Below, in pieces: positions 44,280 to 52,793 of a stretch of 64,000 nt of DNA. The notes beneath the pieces are model-generated. The model was not told where the DNA came from. It saw only the letters and a program-made list of their open reading frames with translations, and ran no database searches. Numbering within the stretch: the first letter of the stretch is position 1; each line of letters opens with the position of its first letter. The position numbers and the translations under genes were made by a program. Source of the stretch: Ktedonobacter racemifer DSM 44963 (lineage in GTDB: Bacteria; Chloroflexota; Ktedonobacteria; Ktedonobacterales; Ktedonobacteraceae); assembly GCF_000178855.1 (NCBI RefSeq), contig NZ_ADVG01000001.1, forward strand, positions 2,827,481-2,891,480, in the 5' to 3' direction.

Positions 44280-46678
44280 GACTCCGCTCCCACTTCCACG
44301 CTACTCTCCGGGCTGTCCGAGACACTTGTGCTTTCCAGGGATGCATGTGACTCACGTCCTAGCACTTGAAGCACCTGCTCAAGGACCGTAATCGCGTGCT
44401 GGTATTCGGCAACCGCGATATGCTCGTTGGGTGTGTGGTCCAGGCTGGAATCGCCCGGGCCATAGGCGACGATGTTCTCGCCCCATATAGGGGCTACGAC
44501 ATTCATATCCGATGTGCCGGTTTTATACTTGAAGACTGGCACATGTCCACCAGCGCGCAGGACACGGCCAAAGGTGCGGGCCAGGGGAGTCACGCGCGAA
44601 CTCTGGAAGGCGACCTCTTCACCTGAGAAACTAATATGCACCTCATCAGCATCGGCCCACTCCTGTAGCTGAATGCGAAGCTCCGCTATATCAAAGCGCG
44701 GCGGCAGGCGATAGCCAATCAGGAACTGCGTCTGATCCTCCATACCATTTTGCAGGCTATTAATGCTGCGCAACGAGGGCATCAGGGCGGCAAAGGCAGA
44801 GCTACCAGCGTACTCGGCATTCCACTGCTCGGCATGTGCTCGGATACGCTCCCAGAAAGCAGCGGCGATCTCGTTGCTGCTTCGCTGGGGACCCGCGCTA
44901 TGGCTGGAGTCACGCGCCACACGTCCCTCCACCAGTAAGCGCCCCTTGTAGCCAATAGTGACGGCGGTGCTACTACTGGGTTCGCCAATGATGCAAGCCT
45001 GGGGCTGGTAACACCCGACTACAGCTCGCGCCCCCTTCGAGGTCGCGGCCTCTTCTTCGACCGCGCCAATAATCACGATTGGTGTCGCAGGCGTACCCGC
45101 GCGCTGGACCCTTGCAGTTGCAGAGATGAAGGCCGCCAGAGGTCCCTTGGCATCAACCGCGCCACGCCCGTACAGCAGGTCTTCTTCGAAGCGTACAGGA
45201 ATATTGCCGGGCACGGTATCCATATGCCCGAGCAGGACAATGGGATGCTGCTCCTCCAGGTTCTCGTGCGTGCTGGCGACAAAGTTCCCCGCCTCGTCGA
45301 CAGAGGCATACAACCCTAACTGGCGCGCCTGTCCGGCGAGATAGTGCGCCAGGGCGCTCTCGCGCCGCGAGAGACTGGGAATAGTCAGCATATTATGCAA
45401 AAGCGCAACCTCTGGATCGGCCAGGTGTGGCTCGGTAGACGCAGCCTCTTCCTGAGCCAGTTGACTGCGCTCACTCAGCGCCCGGCTTCCCTCCAGAACC
45501 TCCTCGAGCGTATCCAGGACCTGCTCAAGCTGGTGCTCGCTGATAACCAGCGGTGGCAAAAGGCGAATGACATTAGGTCCGGCTGGCAAGGCCAGGATGC
45601 CACGCTCGCATAGCTGCTCAAGATACGGCTGGGCGCGACGCTTTAGCTCGATACCAATTAAGAGGCCCAGGCCGCGTACCTCACGCACCAGAGGCGAGCG
45701 CATGCCGCGAAGCCGTCCCAGGGCATACGCACCCAGGCGGGCCGCGCTCGTGGGCAGGCTCTCACGCTCAAGAATATCCAGCGTCGCCAGGGCCGCCGCG
45801 CAGGCCAGGGGATTGCCGCCAAAAGTGCTGCCATGCGCGCCTCGACCGACACGGCCGCTCTCCATGACACGCGGCCCCAGGCCAATAGCCCCCATCGGTA
45901 CACCGCCAGCCAGGGACTTGGCCATGCAGAGAATATCGGGTTGCAGATCATAATGCTCACAGGCAAAGAGCCTGCCAGTGCGACCGAAGCCCGTCTGTAC
46001 CTCGTCCACGATCAGCAAAACCCCACGCTCGTGACAGAGACGCGCCAGGCCCGCGACATACTCAGGCGTGGCGCTATGCACGCCGCCCTCGCCCTGCACC
46101 AGCTCGATGATGACCGCCGCTGTCTGCTCGCTGATCGCGGTCTCGGCGGCCTCCAGATTGTTGTAGCGGATATGCGTCACATCAGGCAACAGTGGTGCGA
46201 AAGGCTCACGATAGTGCGGCTCCCAGGTTGCGGAGAGCGCACCCATGCTTCGGCCATGAAAGCCGCGCAACGTGGCGATGATCTGTGTTCTCCCCGTGAC
46301 CAGGCGCGCGAACTTGAAGGCTCCCTCTACAGCCTCGGTTCCACTGTTACAGAGGAAAAAGTGCTCTATCCCGGCAGGTGTGACCTGGGACAGGCGCTCC
46401 AGGAGGCGCGCCCGCGTATCGTTGTAGAAGATTTCGGGACATGTCACCAGGCGTTGTGCCTGGGCAGAGAGCGCGGCTGCGATCTCGGGACGCCCATGTC
46501 CGATATTGGCGACGCCGTGGCCAGCGGCACAATCGATGTATGCGCGCCCCTCGGCATCCCAGAGCGTGGCTCCCTCTCCGCGCACAATTGTCACGGGACG
46601 CTTACCATACACACCACTGGTATAGCGATTCTCCTGTTGCATACTCGTCTCGGCCTGCGTGGTATCTATGATTGTCAT
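44276..46678 (-). CDS. lysJK: Fused LysJ aminotransferase-LysK deacylase of LysW-dependent lysine synthesis
   Basis: An 800-residue fusion of two consecutive enzymes. Residues 1-405 are a class III aminotransferase (LysJ/ArgD type): FFLCNSGTEAVEGAFKFAR, FHGRSMGALSAT, LLIVDEVQTGFGRTG and the pyridoxal lysine in CMAKSLAGG. After a short linker rich in Ser/Glu, residues 425-800 are an M20 peptidase (LysK/ArgE type): LLGHMDTVPGN, GRGAVDAKGPLAAF, GAVEEEAATSKGA, IIGEPSS and the last ligand near HTPNEHIAV, all metal residues kept. In the pathway LysJ makes LysW-gamma-lysine from its semialdehyde and LysK releases lysine. AGGAAGGAGAG precedes the ATG, which overlaps lysZ by four bases. The two enzymes are separate proteins in Thermus. 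Confidence 0.9.
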   Translation of the reverse strand: MTIIDTTQAETSMQQENRYTSGVYGKRPVTIVRGEGATLWDAEGRAYIDCAAGHGVANIGHGRPEIAAALSAQAQRLVTCPEIFYNDTRARLLERLSQVTPAGIEHFFLCNSGTEAVEGAFKFARLVTGRTQIIATLRGFHGRSMGALSATWEPHYREPFAPLLPDVTHIRYNNLEAAETAISEQTAAVIIELVQGEGGVHSATPEYVAGLARLCHERGVLLIVDEVQTGFGRTGRLFACEHYDLQPDILCMAKSLAGGVPMGAIGLGPRVMESGRVGRGAHGSTFGGNPLACAAALATLDILERESLPTSAARLGAYALGRLRGMRSPLVREVRGLGLLIGIELKRRAQPYLEQLCERGILALPAGPNVIRLLPPLVISEHQLEQVLDTLEEVLEGSRALSERSQLAQEEAASTEPHLADPEVALLHNMLTIPSLSRRESALAHYLAGQARQLGLYASVDEAGNFVASTHENLEEQHPIVLLGHMDTVPGNIPVRFEEDLLYGRGAVDAKGPLAAFISATARVQRAGTPATPIVIIGAVEEEAATSKGARAVVGCYQPQACIIGEPSSSTAVTIGYKGRLLVEGRVARDSSHSAGPQRSSNEIAAAFWERIRAHAEQWNAEYAGSSAFAALMPSLRSINSLQNGMEDQTQFLIGYRLPPRFDIAELRIQLQEWADADEVHISFSGEEVAFQSSRVTPLARTFGRVLRAGGHVPVFKYKTGTSDMNVVAPIWGENIVAYGPGDSSLDHTPNEHIAVAEYQHAITVLEQVLQVLGRESHASLESTSVSDSPESSVEVGAES

Positions 46679-47505
46679 GCTTCTCTCCTTCCTACCAGGT
46701 GATGTGTGTGTTCTATTATCGTTCCCGCACCATTAAGCACACTCTTGAGGCTCTCACAACCAATGCAGACACGCTGTACACCTGCCTGCAAAGCCTCCTG
46801 CGCCCCCAGCATCTTCTTGCGCATACGCCCCTGCGCATACTCCATATAGTCCGCGACGCTCTCAGCGGGTATATGCTCGATGACCGTACTGGCATCGTTT
46901 GCATCGCGTCGCAGACCGCTCACATTGGTCATAATGACCAGGGTTTCGGCCTGTAGAGCCGCAGCTACAGTGGCGGCGGCGCGGTCGCCATCGACATTGA
47001 GCCGCTCGCCCTCGTGGCTGAGCGCCAGGGGGGCAATGACGGGCGTATATCCGGCTCCCAGCAACAGGCGGAGCAGCTCGCCATTCACCTGCTCGATCTG
47101 GCCCGTATAGTCATCGCGAATAATCTGTACGCGTCCCTCGGGCGTGATCGAGCGAATGGCGGCCTTGCGCCGTGCTTGTAATAAACGACCGTCAATGCCC
47201 GCCAGGCCCAGGGCGTTGATGCCCTGCCCCTGGAGTTGCGCCACCAGCTCCGTATTGATCTGGCCCGCGACTGCCATGGCGAAGATGCGCAATGTCTCGC
47301 TATCGGTGTAGCGGCTTGTCATACCACTGGGAGAGGTAATGGTGCGCGCTTCGTGCCCAAGCTGCCGGGAGAGAGTATTGGTCAGGTCAGAGCCTCCATG
47401 TAAGAGCACCACCTGCTGCCCGGCCCGCACCAGCTCCGCCACTTCGCGCAGAATATTCTCAGTCGCGACGCCTGCGCCGCCGCCAATCTTAATTACCAGC
47501 GTCAT
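46675..47505 (-). CDS. lysZ: LysW-aminoadipate kinase
   Basis: This amino acid kinase phosphorylates the gamma-carboxyl of LysW-bound aminoadipate. The 276 residues show VIKIGGGAGVATENILRE, VLLHGGSDLTNTLSRQLG, GLAGIDGRLLQARRK, NVDGDRAAATVAAALQAE and the C-terminal GRMRKKMLGAQEALQAGV of the ArgB/LysZ family. Operon position between lysY and lysJK, and a lysW gene, point to LysZ rather than ArgB. GGGAGAAGGA precedes the ATG. Lysine and arginine double use is known for some relatives, so an arginine role is possible. Confidence 0.9.
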   Translation of the reverse strand: MTLVIKIGGGAGVATENILREVAELVRAGQQVVLLHGGSDLTNTLSRQLGHEARTITSPSGMTSRYTDSETLRIFAMAVAGQINTELVAQLQGQGINALGLAGIDGRLLQARRKAAIRSITPEGRVQIIRDDYTGQIEQVNGELLRLLLGAGYTPVIAPLALSHEGERLNVDGDRAAATVAAALQAETLVIMTNVSGLRRDANDASTVIEHIPAESVADYMEYAQGRMRKKMLGAQEALQAGVQRVCIGCESLKSVLNGAGTIIEHTHHLVGRREA

Positions 47506-47524
47506 AATCCTTCTCCCTACGCCA

Positions 47525-48595
47525 CTACACTGGATGCAGGCCGGGGAAGGTCAGCCCCAGCATCTCATCCCAGCCAAACATACAATTCAGGGCCTGGACA
47601 GCATTGCCTGCCGCGCCCTTCATCAGGTTATCCAGCGCCGCCATGACCACGATGCGTTGCTGCTCCACATCCAGCTCAAAGCCCACATCGCAGTAGTTGC
47701 TACCCGCCAGAATCTTGGGTTCGGGATAGCGATAGACACCTGTGCGCTCCTTGACGATGCGAATGAATGGCTCACGCTGATAGGCCTCGCGATACACACG
47801 CCAGAGCTGGCGTTCGTCAATGCGCTCTTTAGTGAAGACATGCGCCGTCACCAGGATGCCGCGCACCAGTTCAATGGAGGTCGCGGAGAAGGCCACTATC
47901 TGCGGCAGGCCAGTGTTCCCGTGACCAGATAGCAAGCCCAGCTCCTGAATCAGCTCGGCGCTGTGGCGATGGCCTGTAGGTTGGAATGAGCGGACCGCTC
48001 CGCTGCGCTCGGGATGGTGACTGCTATTTCCCGGTTTGGCTCCGGCGGCTGATGAACCAACCTTGGCCTCCAGCACCAGCGGTACATTCGCGTCCACCAG
48101 GCCCGCGCGATAGAGCGGGGCCAGGCCCAGGATGGCGGTTGTCGCCATACACCCGGTTCCGCTGACCAGCGTGGCCTCGCGCAGCTCCTCGCGGTGCAGC
48201 TCGGGAAGTCCATAGACAGCCTCGCGCAGCAGATCAGGGGCCTGGTGGGCATTGCCATACCAGCGCTGGTAGAGCTGGGGATCACGCAGGCGAAAATCGG
48301 CCGAGAGGTCAATTACCCTGGGAGCAAGCTGTCGGTAGCGTGCGATCTCGCCCATCGTCGCCCCGTGAGGGAGACAGAGGAAAAGCACGTCGCAGGGCAT
48401 CAGGTCGTCTGGATGAGAGAAGCGGAGCGTACTCAATCCACGCAGGTTGGGATGGGCGCTATGGAGGTACTGACCCGCGCGACTGCTCGACACCACCTGA
48501 GCCAATTCAACCTCTGGATGAAAGAGCAGCAGGCGCGCTACTTCGCCACCGGTATAGCCTGAACCACCGACAATCGTGGCACGAATACGATTCAT
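47525..48595 (-). CDS. lysY: LysW-aminoadipyl-6-phosphate reductase
   Basis: This NADPH-dependent reductase makes the LysW-bound semialdehyde. The 356-residue protein has the Rossmann start ATIVGGSGYTGGEVARLLLF, the RYRQLAPRVIDLSADFRL region, the catalytic cysteine in VSGTGCMATTAILGLAPL, and the KVGSSAAGAKPG segment, as in ArgC/LysY. The start shares one base with the lysX stop (TAATG). It fits between lysX and lysZ in both order and reaction sequence. Confidence 0.9.
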   Translation of the reverse strand: MNRIRATIVGGSGYTGGEVARLLLFHPEVELAQVVSSSRAGQYLHSAHPNLRGLSTLRFSHPDDLMPCDVLFLCLPHGATMGEIARYRQLAPRVIDLSADFRLRDPQLYQRWYGNAHQAPDLLREAVYGLPELHREELREATLVSGTGCMATTAILGLAPLYRAGLVDANVPLVLEAKVGSSAAGAKPGNSSHHPERSGAVRSFQPTGHRHSAELIQELGLLSGHGNTGLPQIVAFSATSIELVRGILVTAHVFTKERIDERQLWRVYREAYQREPFIRIVKERTGVYRYPEPKILAGSNYCDVGFELDVEQQRIVVMAALDNLMKGAAGNAVQALNCMFGWDEMLGLTFPGLHPV

Positions 48596-49461
48596 TACAA
48601 CACCTCCACACGCGCGCCAGCACGCTCCAGAACATATTCAAGCATTTCAGAAGGAATATCGACACCCGTAGGGGCGATGCTATTGCGGAACTCCATCGTG
48701 GCATTGATCTCGTTCACTAGCAGACCACGCTCGGCATCCTCGAAGACATCCACCGCCAGGATACCGCCACCAACCGCCTGCGCTGCCCGCAGGCAGAGCG
48801 CGTTCAGTTCTGGTGTCACGGGACAGTTGCTCGTCACCGCCCCCCGGGCGGTGTTGGTGACCCAGTGCTCGCTGGAGCGATAAATGGCACAGATGGTGCG
48901 CTCGCCAACGACGAAGGCACGAATATCACGCTGCGGCTTGCGAATATGCTCCTGGATATAGTGGATCTGGTGCTGATACCCGCCCAGGGTCTCCTGGTGC
49001 TCAAGCACGGCCTCAGCGGCATCACGATCATTGATACGTGCCAGCAAGCGGCCCCAGGAGCCGCTCACCGGCTTTAGGACAATCGGATAACCCAGCGTTT
49101 CGACGCCCTGTAGAGCGGTTGCCTCTTCGAAGGCGAGCAGCGTACGAGGCGTCGACACGCCAGCACGTACAAGCGCCAGGGTGGTCGCGAGTTTATCATT
49201 GCAGGTCGCGGTCACTGTCGCGGTATTGACGGTGGGGATGCCCCAGGCCTCCAGAACCTGTAACACGGCCTGCCCACGCGACTGGCTCAGGCTTCGACAG
49301 AGCACAGCATCGTATTTGTGCCACTCCTCACTCCCACGTTCGATGTCAAGCAAGAGCTTTCCATCGTCAATCACGTCAAAGTCGATGGCGCGCTTCTGCA
49401 AGGCCTCTATCAACAATTTCTCTTCCACGCGAATACGCGAAGTCAGAATCGCCAGCCGCAT
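48595..49461 (-). CDS. lysX: Alpha-aminoadipate-LysW ligase
   Basis: This ATP-grasp enzyme attaches the aminoadipate amino group to the C-terminal glutamate of LysW, protecting it. The 288-residue protein has the pre-ATP-grasp start [19 protein letters not shown], the ATP-binding [19 protein letters not shown], and the metal-binding [20 protein letters not shown]. The last motif corresponds to the LysX/ArgX NxTMEF signature. AAGGAG precedes the ATG. It follows lysW by 37 nt and overlaps lysY by one base. Confidence 0.92.
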   Translation of the reverse strand: MRLAILTSRIRVEEKLLIEALQKRAIDFDVIDDGKLLLDIERGSEEWHKYDAVLCRSLSQSRGQAVLQVLEAWGIPTVNTATVTATCNDKLATTLALVRAGVSTPRTLLAFEEATALQGVETLGYPIVLKPVSGSWGRLLARINDRDAAEAVLEHQETLGGYQHQIHYIQEHIRKPQRDIRAFVVGERTICAIYRSSEHWVTNTARGAVTSNCPVTPELNALCLRAAQAVGGGILAVDVFEDAERGLLVNEINATMEFRNSIAPTGVDIPSEMLEYVLERAGARVEVL

Positions 49462-49498
49462 ATGTGATACTCCTTCTCTCTACTCTCTGACCAGGCGT

Positions 49499-49681
49499 TT
49501 ACTCGCCCCAGTCCTCGGCTACCTCGGGAGCAAGGCCAAGCTCAGGCTGCTCAAGGTTCAGCACTTCCAGTTCCGCGCTACAATCGGGGCAGTAGACGAT
49601 CTCGCCTACCAGGACGTTCTGCAAAGGCACCTCTCCGGCGCACTCGGGGCAAGCAGCAGTTAATACAGGATTAGAAATCAT
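49499..49681 (-). CDS. lysW: Amino-group carrier protein LysW
   Basis: LysW is a small acidic carrier protein; its C-terminal glutamate holds aminoadipate through all later steps. The 60-residue protein has a zinc ribbon with CPECAG and CPDCSAELEVLNL, an acidic stretch and the defining C-terminus EDWGE. AAGGAGAC precedes the ATG at 49681; ten earlier codons are open but unlikely. It is the first gene after the tandem T-box leader, with 126 nt between the second terminator and the start. Confidence 0.95.
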   Translation of the reverse strand: MISNPVLTAACPECAGEVPLQNVLVGEIVYCPDCSAELEVLNLEQPELGLAPEVAEDWGE

Positions 49682-49806
49682 GGTGGGTCTCCTTTTCGTG
49701 TTTTCTAGCAAAACTTACAATGTTATCGTAACTCAGCATAGCTCAATGAGGAGTCAGGATCTTTCTCATGCCTATACACATCTCATCAAAGTGCTAAAAA
49801 TTGCCA

Positions 49807-50110
49807 ATAAAAAAGCCCTTCATCCTTCTCTAAAGGACGAAGAGCACTTACTTTCTCGTAAAGGCTCCCGTGGTACCACCTTCTTTCGCTGTCATCTTCC
49901 AATGACAACCTCTCTGGGGCAAACCTGACGGTTAGCTCACTGCCCGATTACGGGGGCTCCGGCGAGGTCTATTCTCACGTCATCACGTGATTTCTTCTCG
50001 CGGCATCCGGGTCTTTTTCGCGGCTCAGGCATGCGGGCTTCTCAGCAAGCACCCACTCTCTGTCTACACTGGTTGACCGTTACTCGTCCCATCAACACCT
50101 ATTGGTATGC
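49807..50110 (-). promoter_or_regulatory. T-box riboswitch, proximal copy, lysine specifier
   Basis: Read on the minus strand: stem I with GATGGGACGAGTAACGG, AGAGAGTGGGTG in the distal arm and a specifier loop GAAAAAGA (50012-50019), which offers AAA or AAG, both lysine codons. The T-box sequence AAGGTGGTACCACGG is at 49868-49882; its UGGU fits an A discriminator base as in tRNA-Lys. The terminator (49807-49843) has a CTTCGTCCTT/AAGGATGAAG stem and six Us. When uncharged tRNA-Lys binds, the antiterminator forms and lysW onward is transcribed. Confidence 0.9.
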
Positions 50111-50151
50111 GATTGTCTGTCTCTCTGTATAATCAGGATATTCAGGCAAAC

Positions 50152-50467
50152 AAAAAAGCCCTCCATCCTTCTCTAAAGGACGAAGAGCGCTTACTTTCTC
50201 GTAAAGGCTCCCGTGGTACCACCTTCTTTTGTTGTCACATCGCGGTGACAACCTCCTGGGGCAAACCTGACGGTTAGCTCACTGCCCGATTACGGGGGCT
50301 CCGGCGAGGTCTATTCTCACGTCATCACGTGATTTCTTCTCGCAGCATCCGGGTCTTTTTCACAGTTCTTCAACGTATGGGCTTTCCACCGACCGCCCAC
50401 TCTCTGAACGTGAGAGACAACTGTTACTCGTCCCATCAACGCTTGCATATGTGGTTGTTTGTACTGA
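50152..50467 (-). promoter_or_regulatory. T-box riboswitch, distal copy, lysine specifier
   Basis: First-transcribed of two tandem T-boxes. Stem I pairs ACAGTT with AACTGT around the specifier loop GAAAAAGA (50354-50361), identical to the downstream copy. The distal arm has AGAGAGTGGGCGGTCGGTGG, the T-box is at 50211-50225 (AAGGTGGTACCACGG), and the terminator at 50152-50187 ends in GGCTTTTTTG. About 95 bases from stem I to the antiterminator differ from the other copy at one position, so the pair arose by duplication or is kept alike. Confidence 0.9.
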
Positions 50468-50473
50468 GTAAAT

Positions 50474-50502
50474 TTATAACATGCTCCTTCGCACTTTGTC
50501 AA
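50474..50502 (-). promoter_or_regulatory. Promoter of the lysine operon
   Basis: On the minus strand consensus TTGACA, 17-nt spacer, TTATAA. The start would lie near 50467, just ahead of stem I of the distal T-box. Confidence 0.75.
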
Positions 50503-50557
50503 GGGGTTTTTATGAAATTTTCAGCAATTCGCCTAACTTGTTCTTTTCGCGCCTATG

Positions 50558-50632
50558 GCGTTCAGGGTAATGAGTGTGTGGATGGAAAACGGCAAAGCCG
50601 TTTTCCATCCACACACTCATTACCCTGAGCGC
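50558..50632. terminator. Long inverted repeat downstream of the GH5 gene
   Basis: A 36-bp stem with one G-T pair and loop AAA (apex AAAACGGCAAAGCCGTTTT), 19 nt past the GH5 stop. The flanking TTCGCGCCTATGGCGTTCAG (50545-50564) partly joins the stem. The same 14-nt apex appears in the imperfect hairpin at 21478-21550. Confidence 0.72.
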
Positions 50633-50651
50633 GAGAGCCGAAGAGGGGACA

Positions 50652-51920
50652 CTAATGGACGCTGTGTTTGAAGGTGCGCAGGTCGCTGACGGTCAGGAGC
50701 CAGCGCGTTTCGGAATCGCTCACATAGCTATGAAGATGCTGATAGATAGCATCCCCCATCGCATTGCTTGGCGTGCCACGATAATCGGTAACAAGCTGCG
50801 GGATGCTACACACCTGGTCGCCACTACTTGCTGCCACTGCCCATGTCCAGGCCACCCAGCCCACGTGGAGCGTATCCAGGTAGGCTAGCAACTGCTCTAC
50901 ATAGTTTGAGCTACAGTCATACGAGCCAAACTCGCTTACCATGAGTGGATAGAAGGCAGCAAACTTGCCAAAGCCAGCATACCAGTCGGCAGGCTGTTTC
51001 CCCCAATAGTTATAGGGGTGTGAGTCATAGACGACGTTCTCGCCTTGCACGGTATACGTAGGCAGGTGGGTCAAATCATAGCCCCAGTTGGTTCCGGCGA
51101 CAAGCACGAGGTTGTGCGCCCCGGCATGGCGTACCCCATCCACCAGGGACTGCATCCCCACAGCTTGGTAGGTGAGATATTTAAAACAGCCATTGCAGTC
51201 GTTTGAGCGTGCCTTATCGTTTGTAATCATGCAGCCATGCAACCAGCAAGCCGCTTTCTGAGGACTGATATGGGGTTCGTTGTAGAGTTCGAACAGCACG
51301 TCAGGATATCCCTTATAGGCCTTCGCGACCTGCTGCCAAAAGGTAACGCTATCAGTGTCAGGCATGGCGGCCTCCGCGCCACCTTTGCCCACCTGCCCAT
51401 TAGCTCCTACCCAGTGTAAATCGAGAATGACATTGAGCTGAAGGCTAGCCAGGTCGTCCACAATGCGCTTCACCAGGGCCTGGTACCTGGTTGGGGTGCA
51501 GTTCGCGTCGCCACTTCCGCCCTTGAGCCAGAAGTTCTGCGAGAGGGGTAGGCGCACGGTGTTGCCGGCCCAATATGACCCGGCATTGATATCGAGATCC
51601 TTCCCCGAGGGAGTACCCATCAACGCCAGGGACTGCCTGGTGTATGGACCAGCTTGCCCCTCACAATCGTACTCCAGTCCATCACGAGCCACGCCATGAA
51701 AGAGATAGGGCTTGCCATCCGCGTCTAGAATCTGGTTCCCCTTCACACTATAGGGTCCATGGGCCATGGCACTGTATGGCAAGACACGCGGTTGCGTTGT
51801 TCGCGCAAACACCTTTCCAGTACATGGCTGACCTGGCCAGAAGGATATGCCCCATACTACCAGCCCGACAACAACCATCCAGGTTCGCCTATTTCTTATC
51901 ACATACAGCCCTTTTCGCAT
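50652..51920 (-). CDS. Secreted glycoside hydrolase family 5 (cellulase-like)
   Basis: A 422-residue extracellular glycosidase. An N-terminal signal segment (RNRRTWMVVVGLVVWGISFW) is followed by the GH5 TIM barrel. Typical features are NTVRLPLSQNFWL, NVILDLHWVGANG, the acid/base glutamate in LFELYNEPHIS, the histidine in VVYDSHPYNYWG, and the nucleophile glutamate in LMVSEFGSYD. Several cysteines (for example CWLHGC, NDCNGC) may form disulfides outside the cell. Substrate is a beta-glucan or mannan type polymer; cellulose is only a guess. ATG 51920 has GGGAG seven bases upstream. The gene stands alone. Confidence 0.85.
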   Translation of the reverse strand: MRKGLYVIRNRRTWMVVVGLVVWGISFWPGQPCTGKVFARTTQPRVLPYSAMAHGPYSVKGNQILDADGKPYLFHGVARDGLEYDCEGQAGPYTRQSLALMGTPSGKDLDINAGSYWAGNTVRLPLSQNFWLKGGSGDANCTPTRYQALVKRIVDDLASLQLNVILDLHWVGANGQVGKGGAEAAMPDTDSVTFWQQVAKAYKGYPDVLFELYNEPHISPQKAACWLHGCMITNDKARSNDCNGCFKYLTYQAVGMQSLVDGVRHAGAHNLVLVAGTNWGYDLTHLPTYTVQGENVVYDSHPYNYWGKQPADWYAGFGKFAAFYPLMVSEFGSYDCSSNYVEQLLAYLDTLHVGWVAWTWAVAASSGDQVCSIPQLVTDYRGTPSNAMGDAIYQHLHSYVSDSETRWLLTVSDLRTFKHSVH

Positions 51921-52040
51921 CTTACATCTCCCAACCACGCTTCTATCTTATTATTTGCATATTCGCTACTATACATGTTAAGAAAATCTATGTCAGGACC
52001 AAATCAACAGGACTTTGTGGTGTGTGGAATGGGACAAATA

Positions 52041-52074
52041 AAAAACCCGTTCAGGATATCCTGAACGGGTTTTT
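52041..52074. terminator. Rho-independent terminator after tRNA-Ala
   Basis: Perfect 34-nt palindrome AAAAACCCGTTCAGGATA and its complement, with T-runs on both sides, 7 nt past the tRNA 3' end. Unlike the long hairpins it is a standard intrinsic terminator. Confidence 0.9.
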
Positions 52075-52081
52075 CTGTTAA

Positions 52082-52154
52082 TGGACCAGAGGGGACTCGA
52101 ACCCCTGACCTTCTCCATGCCATGGAGACGCTCTACCAGCTGCGCTACAAGCCC
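52082..52154 (-). tRNA. tRNA-Ala (anticodon GGC)
   Basis: A 73-nt cloverleaf: acceptor GGGCTTG with CTGGTCC including the alanine identity pair G3-U70 and one weak T-T position, D arm GCGC..GAGC, anticodon arm TCTCC-ATGGCAT-GGAGA with anticodon GGC at positions 34-36, and T arm AGGGG-TTCGAGT-CCCCT. Discriminator A. CCA is not encoded. It has its own promoter and terminator. Confidence 0.95.
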
Positions 52155-52185
52155 ATATGTGTTCGCTTTCGCAACAACATATAGA

Positions 52186-52214
52186 AGTATACCTGATCTC
52201 AAGAATATTTTCAA
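52186..52214 (-). promoter_or_regulatory. tRNA-Ala promoter
   Basis: On the minus strand TTGAAA, 17-nt spacer, TATACT, ending 32 nt before the tRNA 5' end. Confidence 0.75.
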
Positions 52215-52793
52215 GTGTTTTTAGGGTGCAATATGGTGCAAGGGTGCAATTTCCAGACTTACCCAAAGTCCCTTCGCGCTTGCGAGCCGAAATAGAAAGT
52301 AACAGGTAACTTTTGAGAAGCTTTAAAGCGATTGACTTTCGGAAGCGTCGATGGTATTCTTGAAAAGATACCTCAACTTTTGTTATCTGGCACTGCAAGG
52401 ACGAGCATAAACTTATGACGGGTGTATCTCTCGCAATAATAATTGCCGCATGAGCGACCACGCCGGGCTCATGCGGTAGGAAAGTGGCACGCGACAGCAT
52501 AGAGGCTGACCTCTCACACTAAAGAGGTTTTTTATTGCTGTGTCTTCACCTGGCTTACCTCCAGTTTCTTTCCTTCCTCCCATTTCTCTCGCCATGGCGT
52601 GTGTCGCTGGGCAGCGGATCGTCTTGCTGCTTGCTCGCGGCCTGCGCTTCCCGCATATCCATGGGTGAGACATGCCCTGCCCCTTTTCTTGCCGCTGGTA
52701 GATCGTGCCTACGCCAGCCTACAACAACATGTACCGATCACCATCTTGTCTAAATATAAAACCGAAGCGCCTTAGGAGAAATAAGAAAACGCT
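52215..52793. other. Intergenic region ahead of the ABC-F gene
   Basis: About 580 bases without a supported gene. GGTGCAA occurs three times at about 10-nt spacing (52225, 52235, 52244). A 10-bp hairpin CCGCATGAGC/GCTCATGCGG is at 52446-52476. The ABC-F ribosome site AGGAG lies about 14 nt before its ATG. Confidence 0.45.

Noticed and set aside
45833..46702. 289-codon + strand frame
   Set aside because: Antisense to the aminotransferase half of lysJK; typical of GC-rich coding shadows.
49807..50467. Possible CRISPR-like duplicate repeats
   Set aside because: The two long similar blocks are tandem T-box leaders with specifier, T-box and terminator; no spacer array is present.
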